In this document: piece after piece, positions 52,737 through 61,025 of the stretch
How positions within the stretch are numbered: position 1 is the first letter of the stretch
Layout: every line of letters begins with the position of its first letter
Assembly (NCBI RefSeq): GCF_022508225.1
Contig: NZ_JAETXJ010000001.1
Span: 558,001 to 622,000 of the forward strand
Length of the DNA stretch: 64,000 nt
Direction of reading: 5' to 3'
Source: Desulfovibrio sp. UIB00
GTDB taxonomy: Bacteria; Desulfobacterota; Desulfovibrionia; Desulfovibrionales; Desulfovibrionaceae
Notes under the pieces: model-generated
Databases searched by the model: none
What the model saw: only the letters and a program-made list of their open reading frames with translations
What the model was told of the DNA's origin: nothing
Translations under genes and position numbers: made by a program

Positions 52737-53933
52737 ATGGTTCCCGTTTATTACTGGCTTCCCGCTCTGGGCTGTCTGGGCATGGGTTTTATGTTTCTGA
52801 ACGTATCTGCCGTGGCGGAGCAGTTCAGGAGTCTTTTCAGCCTGAATTACGCAGGGCTTGGTGTTTTTCTCAGCGCGCCCTTTTGGGCGCACACGCTGGT
52901 GCAGGTTCCTGCTGGCCTTGTGGTGGACAGGCTGGGCACACTGCGCACACTGGCGCTCTCGGCTCTTCTGTGCGCCGTTGGGGGCTTTGTGCCATTGCTC
53001 CTGCCGCACAACATGGTTCTGGCCGTGTGTATGCGCATGCTCATCGGGCTGGCTACGGGCTTGCTGTTTCTTTCAATGGTTTCAGCCGTCAAGACCCTGT
53101 GTCCCCCGGCCTTCATGAGCCGGGCGCAAGGCTTGCAGGGTGCGGCATTCAGCCTGGGGACAATGGTTCCCTTTATCGTGCTCCCATATTTTGGCGAAAA
53201 CGGCTGGGCGGCAGCCTATATTCTGGGTGCTCTTATGTCCGTGGCCTTGTTGGCGTCACTCCTGTGCCCGCCCCTTGCGCCGCTGCGCCGCGAAACCGGA
53301 ACAACACCAAGCTCTGCGGGCAATGTGCTGCGCGTGCTGGGGCAGGTGGCGCGCAACAGGCGGCTGTGGTTTATCGGTTGCTGCCACGGATTTTCTTTCG
53401 GCACCATAACGGCTCTGGGCAACTGGCTTTCCGTGATGCTGGCAGACAGCGCCAGTTCTGGGGCCGTTGCAGGCAGCAGCAACGCAGAAGCCTGGGCCTT
53501 GTCAACAAGCCTTGTGCTGCTGGCGGGTACAATGGCGCGGATTGCAGGCGGTGAACTTGGCCGCGCCGTGCCCAAGCAGAAACTTCTTGTGAGCCTTGTG
53601 CTCGGCATCGGGCTTTTTTATCTGCTTTTAGCTCTGGCGGGCAGCACCTGGATGTTGCTGGCCTGCGCCTTTGCACTGGCTGTGTGCTGCGGCGGCACCT
53701 ATGCCTCTGTTTTTACCCTGACCATCGAGGCCGCTGGGGCCAGCCATACGGCAACGGGCATCGGCTTCATGTCCATGCTTGCCAACTGCGTGAATGTGGG
53801 CCTGATTCTGCTGCTGGGCGTGGTGCGCGAATATTTAGGCGGCTTTGCTCCGGCTCTGGCGCTCTGCAGCGTGTGCGTGCTGCTCCTGCTTTTGTGGGGG
53901 CGCTCCATCAAGTGGCAATGCCGGGAAGAATAA
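52737..53933 (+). CDS. MFS transporter
   Basis: The 398-residue protein has twelve hydrophobic segments and MFS loop motifs (VVDRLGTLRTLALS after helix 2, GGELGRAVPKQK after helix 8). The overall look is closest to the NarK/CynX-type anion porters, but the substrate is not predictable. AAGGAT precedes the ATG by 6 nt. It follows copA by 167 bp and ends 3 bp before a strong palindrome. Confidence 0.85.
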   Translation: MVPVYYWLPALGCLGMGFMFLNVSAVAEQFRSLFSLNYAGLGVFLSAPFWAHTLVQVPAGLVVDRLGTLRTLALSALLCAVGGFVPLLLPHNMVLAVCMRMLIGLATGLLFLSMVSAVKTLCPPAFMSRAQGLQGAAFSLGTMVPFIVLPYFGENGWAAAYILGALMSVALLASLLCPPLAPLRRETGTTPSSAGNVLRVLGQVARNRRLWFIGCCHGFSFGTITALGNWLSVMLADSASSGAVAGSSNAEAWALSTSLVLLAGTMARIAGGELGRAVPKQKLLVSLVLGIGLFYLLLALAGSTWMLLACAFALAVCCGGTYASVFTLTIEAAGASHTATGIGFMSMLANCVNVGLILLLGVVREYLGGFAPALALCSVCVLLLLLWGRSIKWQCREE

Positions 53934-53936
53934 AAG

Positions 53937-53964
53937 CGAAGGCCCGCCAATTGGCGGGCCTTCG
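53937..53964. terminator. Bidirectional terminator between MFS gene and SMR remnant
   Basis: A perfect 28-bp palindrome, arms CGAAGGCCCGCCAA/TTGGCGGGCCTTCG. On the minus strand it is followed by CTTTTATT, matching a terminator for the leftward SMR remnant and trmI; on the plus strand TTATAT follows. Confidence 0.75.
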
Positions 53965-53985
53965 TTATATGCACTACGTGCGGGA

Positions 53986-54161
53986 TCAGGGCGTCATTGC
54001 TTTCAGCACAACAACGCTGCCGATAACCATGGCAACGCCCAGTGCGTGCCTGAAGAAAATGGTCGACTCTTGCCCGGAGGCTGTTAGGTGTGCTGCCCTG
54101 AGTCCGAGGGCCAGCCGATCTCGCACAAGCCCGCTGCAATGAGCGCTACCCAGGGATTCAT
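53986..54161 (-). pseudogene. Degraded small multidrug resistance (SugE/EmrE-like) transporter
   Basis: Reading leftward from an ATG that overlaps the trmI stop (ATGA), the first codons give MNPWVALIAAGLCEIGWP, a typical SMR first helix, then a stop after about 23 residues. In another frame the tail gives ESTIFFRHALGVAMVIGSVV and ends LKAMTP, a typical last SMR helix, with a stop at 53986 and a terminator beyond it. Only 176 bp remain of about 318, so roughly 140 bp are lost and the frame is broken after GWP. The gene is inactive as read. Confidence 0.75.
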
Positions 54162-55042
54162 TCCATATCGCCTTCAAGAGCTTCAGGGGCTTCGTCAGTG
54201 AGGCCCAGGCGGGCCTGACGGGCGGCTTCCTGCTTGCGCTCGCGCGTGCCCATGGGCTTGCGCGAATCAAAATCCGCGCTACGATTCTGCTGGCGGGCAA
54301 AGACCAGAAAGCCCGTGTGGGCTGTCATGCGGTCTTCGGGGCGCAGGCGGTCAGCCACGGGCTTCCAGCGGCGAATAAGAATCTCGCACACTTCCACATC
54401 GGCAAAGGGGCCACGCTCTAAGCCCAGCAGCAGCTTGCTCACCTGATCCACCGTGGGCAGCAAAAAGCCGAAGCTCGCACCGGGGCGCACCGCAGCCAGG
54501 GCATGGTCGAGGTATTCCCATGGGGTGCGCACATCAAGGAAGAGCGCATCCGCACCGGTCACGGCAAAGCCTTCGGCCACATCGCGGTTGTGCAGTTCCA
54601 CATTTTCGCCCACGCCAGCCCACTCAAGGTTGCGGCGCGCCAGCTTCATGAATTCCTCACGGGCCTCATGGCTCACCACGTGCCCAGTGGGGCCGCAGAA
54701 CCACGAAAGCCCCGTGGTCAGGCCGCCGGAACCGCACCCCGCCTCAATGATGGTACGCCCCGGCCCAGCGCCGAGGCGCAGGCAGATGTAAGCGATATCC
54801 TTGGGGTAGATGATCTGCGTCTGGCGTTTGAGCCCCTTGAGCCGATCGTACAGGGTGGCTTCCATCACCTGAATGGGAACATTCTGGTTGGTGTAGACCA
54901 CAGAGCCAAGATCGGCCTGCGCCACATCGGCGGAAACAAGGGTGCCATCGTTGCTGTGCCAATCCTGGCCTTCAACGAGGCGTTTGACATAGCGGCGGCC
55001 CTTGGGGGTTACATAAACGACGAGCGTACCGAAGGGAATCAT
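54158..55042 (-). CDS. trmI: tRNA (adenine-58-N1)-methyltransferase TrmI
   Basis: The 294-residue protein has an N-terminal beta domain (LVVYVTPKGRRYVKRLVEGQ) and a Rossmann methyltransferase domain with the SAM loop IEAGCGSGGLTTGL and DALFLDVRTPWEYL. The target would be m1A58 in the tRNA T-loop. The C-terminal 45 residues are a polar extension (SRKPMGTRERKQEAARQ). AAAGGA precedes the ATG. Its stop overlaps the start of the SMR remnant. Confidence 0.88.
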   Translation of the reverse strand: MIPFGTLVVYVTPKGRRYVKRLVEGQDWHSNDGTLVSADVAQADLGSVVYTNQNVPIQVMEATLYDRLKGLKRQTQIIYPKDIAYICLRLGAGPGRTIIEAGCGSGGLTTGLSWFCGPTGHVVSHEAREEFMKLARRNLEWAGVGENVELHNRDVAEGFAVTGADALFLDVRTPWEYLDHALAAVRPGASFGFLLPTVDQVSKLLLGLERGPFADVEVCEILIRRWKPVADRLRPEDRMTAHTGFLVFARQQNRSADFDSRKPMGTRERKQEAARQARLGLTDEAPEALEGDME

Positions 55043-55059
55043 GAGGTTCCTTTATTAGC

Positions 55060-55123
55060 TGCTTCAGGGCCGCGCAAGGGGCGCTTCCCTCAGGTGTCAA
55101 AAAAAAATGCTTCAGGGCCGCGC
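55060..55123. repeat. 16-bp direct duplication spanning the 3' end of ade
   Basis: TGCTTCAGGGCCGCGC occurs at 55060-55075 and again at 55108-55123; the second copy contains the ade stop codon. A run of nine T residues (minus strand) separates them. It looks like a short recombination or slippage scar. Confidence 0.6.
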
Positions 55124-56833
55124 TGCCGCGTCTACTGAAACAAAGCGCCAGTCGGCAACGGAAAAAAGACCGCGCGCGGTCAGCTTGAGTGAGGGAATCA
55201 CAGGTAGGGCCATAAAGCTCAGGGCCATGAGCGGAGCCACATTGGCCGGAATGCCGTGCCCGTGCAGCAGACCGTGGATGGCATCCAGTGCGCGCACCAC
55301 GGTTTCCGGGGCTTCGTGGGTCATCAGCCCTGCCACAGGCAGGGGCAGCTCCTCAAGAATCCGGCCTTCGCCCGCAACGGCGATGCCGCCGCCCATGGCG
55401 GCAACCCGGCGCACGGCGGCCAGCATGTCTGCATCGTTGTCGCCGCAGACCACAATATTGTGCGAGTCGTGGCTTACTGAGGTTGCCACAGCCGCGTTGC
55501 GCAGGCCGTATCCGGCCAGAATGCCCACGCCCACCTTGCCCGTGGCCTTGTGCCGTTCCACAACGGCCAGTTTGCACAGGCCATCGTTCTGGCGGGTGTC
55601 AAAAAGTCCATTGGTGCAGGTGACGTCGTGCTCTTCGGCATCCGTCACCAGCGAACCGGGGTGCAGGCGGATAACCCGAGCACGGCCCGATGGCAGGGGC
55701 AGCGCAAATACATCATCCGGCAGGGGCGCAAGCCGCACGGTATTGGTCAGGTCGTTCAGTGGCGGATCCGCCAGCAGGGCGAGCATGCGGCCCTCCGCAG
55801 CGATCTGTCGACCGCCCGCAAAGGTCATGCGCACATTGAAGGACGCCAGATCGTCAACCAGCACGCAGTCGGCGTCATAGCCAGGGGCAATGGCCCCCTT
55901 GCCTTGCAGCCCCTCGGCCTCGGCGGCATTGAGGGTGCATATGCGCACTGCGGTGACGGGGTCCATGCCCAGAGCCACGGCCTTGCGCAGCACTTCATCC
56001 ATATGTCCCGCCGTCAGCAGCTCGGAGGCGTGACGATCGTCGCAGCAGAAGGCGCAGCGGTGGCAGTTGCCGGGTGTGACCAGTGGAGCCAGCGCAGGCA
56101 GGTTGCGCGCTGCGGAGCCGTCACGCAAAAAGATGCGGCAGCCGCGCATGAGGTTCTGGTGAAATTCTTCAGCCGTGGTGCATTCGTGCGTATTGGCAAT
56201 GCCTGTGCACAGGTAGGCGTCAAGTTCCCTGCCCAGCAGGGCCGGGGCGTGCCCGTCAACGGGCTTGCGCCGCGAACGGCTCAGGGCAATCTTTTCCAGC
56301 ACTTCGGGATCGCCGCTGAGCACGCCGGGGTAGTTCATCATTTCGCCCAGCGAGGCAACGTGCGGGTCGTCCATGAAGGGGGCCAGATCTTTGGCTTGCA
56401 GCACAGCGCCGCTGTCTTCAAAGGGCGTGGCCGGAACGCACGAGGGCAGGGCCAGAAAGATGCTCAGGGGCAGGGTCTGGGCGCTGGCAAGCAAGAAGCG
56501 CAAGGCCGCAGTACCGCACACATTCGCCAGTTCGTGCGGGTCGGCCACCACGGATGTGGTGCCGTGGGGCAGGGCCATTTCGGCAAAGCGCGCCGGAGTG
56601 ACCATGCTGGATTCCAGATGAATGTGGGCATCGATGAAGCCGGGCAGCAGATAGGCCCCCTGGGCGTCCACCACTTCGCGGGCTTCGCGCTGGCCGAACC
56701 CCAGAAAAACGCCGTCGCCGATGGCTACGGAATCCTGCCGCACCAGACCGGAAAAAACATCAACAACTCTGGCGTTTGTGATGAGTATATCCGCCGGTTC
56801 GCTTCCGGCGGCCATGTTGATGCGGTTTTTCAT
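55112..56833 (-). CDS. ade: Adenine deaminase
   Basis: The 573-residue amidohydrolase converts adenine to hypoxanthine. It has the metal-binding DAHIHLESSM near residue 70, ADPHELANVCG, DGHAPALLG, and the Ade-specific C-terminal segments SVSHDSHNIVVCGDNDADML and GEGRILEELPLPVAGLM. Length is normal for the bacterial Ade family (about 570-590). GGAG lies 6 nt before the ATG. It is probably transcribed on its own, between the PBP and trmI genes. Confidence 0.95.
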   Translation of the reverse strand: MKNRINMAAGSEPADILITNARVVDVFSGLVRQDSVAIGDGVFLGFGQREAREVVDAQGAYLLPGFIDAHIHLESSMVTPARFAEMALPHGTTSVVADPHELANVCGTAALRFLLASAQTLPLSIFLALPSCVPATPFEDSGAVLQAKDLAPFMDDPHVASLGEMMNYPGVLSGDPEVLEKIALSRSRRKPVDGHAPALLGRELDAYLCTGIANTHECTTAEEFHQNLMRGCRIFLRDGSAARNLPALAPLVTPGNCHRCAFCCDDRHASELLTAGHMDEVLRKAVALGMDPVTAVRICTLNAAEAEGLQGKGAIAPGYDADCVLVDDLASFNVRMTFAGGRQIAAEGRMLALLADPPLNDLTNTVRLAPLPDDVFALPLPSGRARVIRLHPGSLVTDAEEHDVTCTNGLFDTRQNDGLCKLAVVERHKATGKVGVGILAGYGLRNAAVATSVSHDSHNIVVCGDNDADMLAAVRRVAAMGGGIAVAGEGRILEELPLPVAGLMTHEAPETVVRALDAIHGLLHGHGIPANVAPLMALSFMALPVIPSLKLTARGLFSVADWRFVSVDAAARP

Positions 56834-57014
56834 GGCGGTCTCCGCCCCGCAGGGGCTGGCTGCACCACGCCGGAGCGCTTGCAGGATAGGAATTTCGGCT
56901 TTTGCCGTGTGGTCTTGTCTGCGCCAGCGTCACGCGCGGAAGCTGCATAGCCTCTCGGCCCGTGCAATTCCGTGCGTGACGCTGGCTTTAAACGTCTGAC
57001 TTCCGAGTTCTGGC

Positions 57015-59453
57015 TTAGAACATCTGGCGCATCAGGTCTTCGCCGCCTTCCGAGGTATCCACTGCCGTTCCATCGGCTGTGGTGGGGGAGGTGGCTGATG
57101 CACCCTGCATGGGCTGGTCGGCCTTGAAGGCTAGGCCATCGGCCATCACAATGCCCTCGGGCATTACAAAGTCGTCCTTGGGGTAGCGGTCTTCCACTTC
57201 ACTGCGGTAGTAACGGAAGATGGGGGCGGCAGTACGCCCGCCCTGTTCAAGGCGGCCAAGGCTCTGCACCTGATCGTAGCCCACGTAGACGCCGGTCACG
57301 AGGTAGGGCGAGAAGCCCATGAACCACGCATCGCGTTCATCATTGGTGGTGCCGGTTTTACCCGCTATGATGCGCCCATCGATTTTGGCGCGCCCGCCAG
57401 TGCCGGAATTGACAACTTCCTTGAGCAGAGTGTCCATAATGTAGGCGTTCTGGGGGCTGACAGCCTGCCAGTGTTCCACTTCCTGCCTGTAGAGCACCCG
57501 GCCCTGCGGGTCGCTGATGGAGGTGATGATGCGCGGGCGCACCCCCAACCCCTGGTTGGCAAAAGCTGCGTAGGCCTGCGTAAGGTTAAGCGGCGACACG
57601 GCTACTGCGCCGAGGCTGATGGCCAGCTCCTGCGGAAAATGCGGTTCAAGCCCCAGAGCCTTGGCGCGCTGCACCACATTTGCTATGCCCACCTGCTGCG
57701 CCACGCGCACGGTGCAGGTATTGCGGGAAAGGGCCAGAGCCGTGTGCAGGGGAAGCTCGCCCTTGTAGTTGTGTTCGTAGTTTGAGGGCCGCCACACTTC
57801 ATTGGTGTAGGGGTTCACATACACAAAGGGCGCGTCCAGCACCGTGGAGGCGGGCGTAAAGCCAAAGTCCATAGCCGTGGAATAGACCACGGGCTTGAAG
57901 CTGGAGCCGGGCTGACGGCGAGCCTGGGTTGCGCGGTTAAAGTGGCTGTCGCCAAACTGGTAGCCGCCAATAAGGGCCACAACGTCGCCGCTCTGCGGTT
58001 CCACGGAGGCGATTGCCCCCTGCACCAGCGGGTCCTGCTGCAAGCGTAGATGGATGGGGGTATTCTTTTTGACCGTAGAGGAATCAAAAGGAATGGTTTT
58101 CTGTTCTTTGCGGCCCTTGGCATTGGTTTCCGTAACCGTGATTTCTTCAGCGGAAACCCAGATCACATCACCAACCGCCACCACCTGGCGGGGGTCTTTG
58201 ATGGCTGGCGCGTTGGCAGCCGCAACCTTGGGGTTGGGCTTGCGCGCCCAGGACATTGCCGAAACAGGCACGATGCCCGTATAGCCCTGGCCCAGCGCCA
58301 CCTTAACTTCCTTGGTGTCCACGGCGGTCACAAGGGCTTTCACCCAGTCGCCGCCAGCGAGATCAAGGGGAGAAAACTGGTTTTTGGCCAGAAATTCTTT
58401 TTGCTTTGCAGGGTCAAGCTGTTCCACTGGGCCGCGCCAGCCCTGGCGTTTGTCCAGCTCTTCCAGTCCACGGCGCAAGGCCGCGCCAGCCGCAGTCTGA
58501 TGTGCAGGATCCATGGCGGTTTGCACAGTCAGGCCCGCTTCATACACGTAATCCGCGCCGTACTTGGTGGTTTCCACCCCCAGAGCGCGGAGGTTGGATT
58601 CCGTAAAAAATTCCACCAGCAGGCGGCGGGCTTCTTCAAGATACCACTGCGCCGCCCCGCCCATGCCCTCGGGCATGCTCCAGTAGACAAGCGGTTCGGC
58701 CACGGCCTGATCATACTCGGCCTGGGTGATCCACTTGAGGTCGCGCAGCCGGCCAAGCACGTACATCTGCCGGTTCTTGGCTTCTTCCGGCCTGCGGAAG
58801 GGATTGTAGGAACTGGGGGCTTTGGGCAGGCCCGCGATGACGGCGCTTTCGGCCAGGGTGATGTCTGAGGCGTGCTTGCCAAAATAGGTGCGGGCAGCCG
58901 ATTCCACGCCAAAGGCGTGTTCACCCAGATATATCTGGTTCAGATATATGGTAAGGATCTGATCCTTGGTGAAGTTTCTTTCAAGCTGATAGGCCAGAAT
59001 GGCCTCTTTCATCTTGCGGGTATAGCTGCGCTCGGATGTGAGCAGCAATTGCTTGATGAGCTGCTGGGTTATGGTGCTGCCGCCCTCGCCCTGGCGCCCC
59101 TTGCGGAAGTTGTTGATGGCGGCGCGCGCGATGGCTACGGGGTCAATGCCCATGTGCCTGTAGAACGCATCGTCTTCCGCAGCCAGAAAGGACATGGGCA
59201 GATAGCGCGACATGTCCTTGAGGCCAATGACAAATCGCTTTTCGTGATAGAGGGTGCCAAGGGTTGAGCCGTCACGGGCCAGAATGACAGTAGCCTGCGG
59301 CTGCTTGTATTCGGCGATACGGTTCAGGTCGGGCAGGTCGCGCGAGGCCCAGTAAAAAAGCATGGCCACCGCGCCGCCGCCCAAAAGACCGCAGACTATA
59401 ACGATGCCCATAAACCAGAGGGCGCATTTTTTCAGGGACAGACGAATTTTCAT
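57015..59453 (-). CDS. mrcA: Class A penicillin-binding protein (PBP1A-like)
   Basis: The 812-residue bifunctional peptidoglycan synthase has a membrane anchor at residues 9-35 and a GT51 glycosyltransferase domain (about 50-230; EDDAFYRHMGID, GGSTITQQLIKQLL). An OB-like insert (about 290-400) and the transpeptidase domain follow, with SSFK (Ser-x-x-Lys), SRNT and KTGTTNDERD. The C-terminal 60 residues are polar and disordered. The frame is open upstream, but the membrane helix begins at the ATG at 59453; no clear ribosome-binding site precedes it. Confidence 0.92.
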   Translation of the reverse strand: MKIRLSLKKCALWFMGIVIVCGLLGGGAVAMLFYWASRDLPDLNRIAEYKQPQATVILARDGSTLGTLYHEKRFVIGLKDMSRYLPMSFLAAEDDAFYRHMGIDPVAIARAAINNFRKGRQGEGGSTITQQLIKQLLLTSERSYTRKMKEAILAYQLERNFTKDQILTIYLNQIYLGEHAFGVESAARTYFGKHASDITLAESAVIAGLPKAPSSYNPFRRPEEAKNRQMYVLGRLRDLKWITQAEYDQAVAEPLVYWSMPEGMGGAAQWYLEEARRLLVEFFTESNLRALGVETTKYGADYVYEAGLTVQTAMDPAHQTAAGAALRRGLEELDKRQGWRGPVEQLDPAKQKEFLAKNQFSPLDLAGGDWVKALVTAVDTKEVKVALGQGYTGIVPVSAMSWARKPNPKVAAANAPAIKDPRQVVAVGDVIWVSAEEITVTETNAKGRKEQKTIPFDSSTVKKNTPIHLRLQQDPLVQGAIASVEPQSGDVVALIGGYQFGDSHFNRATQARRQPGSSFKPVVYSTAMDFGFTPASTVLDAPFVYVNPYTNEVWRPSNYEHNYKGELPLHTALALSRNTCTVRVAQQVGIANVVQRAKALGLEPHFPQELAISLGAVAVSPLNLTQAYAAFANQGLGVRPRIITSISDPQGRVLYRQEVEHWQAVSPQNAYIMDTLLKEVVNSGTGGRAKIDGRIIAGKTGTTNDERDAWFMGFSPYLVTGVYVGYDQVQSLGRLEQGGRTAAPIFRYYRSEVEDRYPKDDFVMPEGIVMADGLAFKADQPMQGASATSPTTADGTAVDTSEGGEDLMRQMF

Positions 59454-59604
59454 GGAAGGGCGATACCGTTTTTTTGGCCCGGCGTAAAGGGAGGGGAGCG
59501 GAGCGCGGGCTGATGAGAAGATATGAAATGTTGCCAGAAAGGCAAGCCCCGGCGGGCGCGCCGCACGGTATGGGCGGCGCATGCCCGCGCAGGGCGGTAT
59601 GGGC

Positions 59605-59638
59605 AAAAAAAAGCGGAAGGTTTCCCTTCCGCTTTTTT
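59605..59638. terminator. Strong terminator downstream of dsrC
   Basis: GCGGAAGG-TTTC-CCTTCCGC is flanked by eight T residues on the minus side and six on the plus side. It lies 20 nt past the dsrC stop and should end that abundant transcript before the PBP gene. Confidence 0.92.
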
Positions 59639-59657
59639 CCAAAATGTTGCGGCTGGA

Positions 59658-59975
59658 CTACACGCAGCCAGTGGGCTTGGGCAGGCCGGCCATTTTGCAG
59701 GCGCCTTTGCCGGGGCCGGAGGGGAAGAGTTCGTACACTTCCTTCAGCTTGTAGCCGGTGTTCTTGGAAAGAATACGGACCATGGGGGCGATACCGTTCT
59801 TCTTGTAGTAGTCCTGCAGGAAGTCAAGGATCTTCTGGTGATCAGCGTTGATCTCAGAGATGCCTTCGGATTCCTTCACATAGTCCATCCATTCGGGGCA
59901 CCAGTCGTCAAAACGCAGAAGGAAACCGTCTTCGTCAACTTCAAAGCTTTTACCTTTATAGGTGATCTCAGCCAT
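59658..59975 (-). CDS. dsrC: DsrC, sulfite reductase-associated protein
   Basis: The 105-residue protein ends GACKMAGLPKPTGCV, with both conserved cysteines of true DsrC (Cys93 and the penultimate Cys104) on the flexible C-terminal arm. DsrC carries the sulfur atom from dissimilatory sulfite reductase as a trisulfide, later reduced by the membrane complex DsrMKJOP. It is therefore central to sulfate respiration, unlike TusE-type relatives. AAGGAGG precedes the ATG. It stands alone between a promoter at 60105-60133 and a strong terminator, as expected for an independently expressed, abundant protein. Confidence 0.96.
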   Translation of the reverse strand: MAEITYKGKSFEVDEDGFLLRFDDWCPEWMDYVKESEGISEINADHQKILDFLQDYYKKNGIAPMVRILSKNTGYKLKEVYELFPSGPGKGACKMAGLPKPTGCV

Positions 59976-60104
59976 GCGTGTGTCCTCCTTGGACAGCTAT
60001 TGCTCAACCTCGCCGGGGCGGACGCCCAGGCGTTGCACAACCGGATATTTCCGGCCGAATTCCTCCGTTGGGCGCGAAAGCATACCGCAATCACAACGAG
60101 AGTC

Positions 60105-60133
60105 CTTATGACACAAATAATTTTTGATGGCAA
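60105..60133 (-). promoter_or_regulatory. Candidate dsrC promoter
   Basis: TTGCCA (60133-60128) and CATAAG (60110-60105) are 17 bp apart on the minus strand, 130 bp upstream of dsrC, in an otherwise AT-rich gap. The leader would be about 120 nt. Best available match; not unique. Confidence 0.4.
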
Positions 60134-60232
60134 GTCCTGTGCATCTTTTTTGCTCTTGCCCCACTTTTTTTGTTGAGGCTTTTATTGAGTAATTCAGATG
60201 CCATAGAATAAATATGATTAAATTGTAGGGAT

Positions 60233-60883
60233 TTAGTGCTGGCAATAGAGCACTTTGCCGAGCTTGCCTACCCCGTCCATAAGCTCCTGCTCGGCCTTGG
60301 TATTTTCGAGGTCGCGCACACGGATGAACAGATGGCGGTTGCCATCGTCATTAGAGACGGTCAGCACCGAGAGCAAGCGGGCATTGTGCGCGCGCAGCAG
60401 GTCAAACAGGGGGCGCGCCGTGCCGGGCTGGTCGGGCAATTCTATGGCAAACTGCAAGCCGCCCAGTCGTGCGCCGGTGATGTCGACCAGAGCCTTGAAC
60501 ACATCATGGTCGGAAATGATGCCCACAAGCTTGCCGCTGTCGTCCACCACCGGCAGGCCTCCAACCTTGTTGTCCAGCATGATCAGGGCTGCCTGCTCGA
60601 CAGTGTCGGTCGGTTTGACGGTGATGGGCTTGGCCGTCATAATGTTTTTGGCCTTCAGCTCAGCCAGCAGATAGTGCATTTCGTACATGTCGAGCGTGGT
60701 GGCCTTGGAGGGGGAGGCGTCGCGCACGTCGCGGTCAGAGATAATGCCAATTACCTGACCATTTTCATCAACAACCGGGATGCGGCGGATGTGGTGATCC
60801 TTCATGAGCTTGCCCACTTTGAGCAGCGATGTATCGGGGCCAACGCTGACAACATCGGTGGTCATCCAATTCTGTACAGGCAT
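60233..60883 (-). CDS. CBS-pair and ACT domain protein
   Basis: The 216-residue protein has two CBS domains (about 5-60 and 80-137: IPVVDENGQVIGIISDRDV, LPVVDDSGKLVGIISDHDV) followed by an ACT-like domain (about 142-216). CBS pairs bind adenine nucleotides and ACT domains bind amino acids, so it probably senses energy or amino-acid status; related proteins are annotated AcuB. No catalytic domain is present. GGAGGG lies just before the ATG at 60883. It is divergent from larC. Confidence 0.88.
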   Translation of the reverse strand: MPVQNWMTTDVVSVGPDTSLLKVGKLMKDHHIRRIPVVDENGQVIGIISDRDVRDASPSKATTLDMYEMHYLLAELKAKNIMTAKPITVKPTDTVEQAALIMLDNKVGGLPVVDDSGKLVGIISDHDVFKALVDITGARLGGLQFAIELPDQPGTARPLFDLLRAHNARLLSVLTVSNDDGNRHLFIRVRDLENTKAEQELMDGVGKLGKVLYCQH

Positions 60884-61025
60884 GCTTCCCTCCGGGGGGA
60901 TATGTTTCAGGTTATAACGGCGTGGTCGCAGCGACCCGCACGATCCTTTTATACACCAATGTGCCGAGGCTGCACAAGTGCGCGTGCTCAGTTTGCGCGC
61001 GCAGACACATTTGGAAGGGGCCGAT

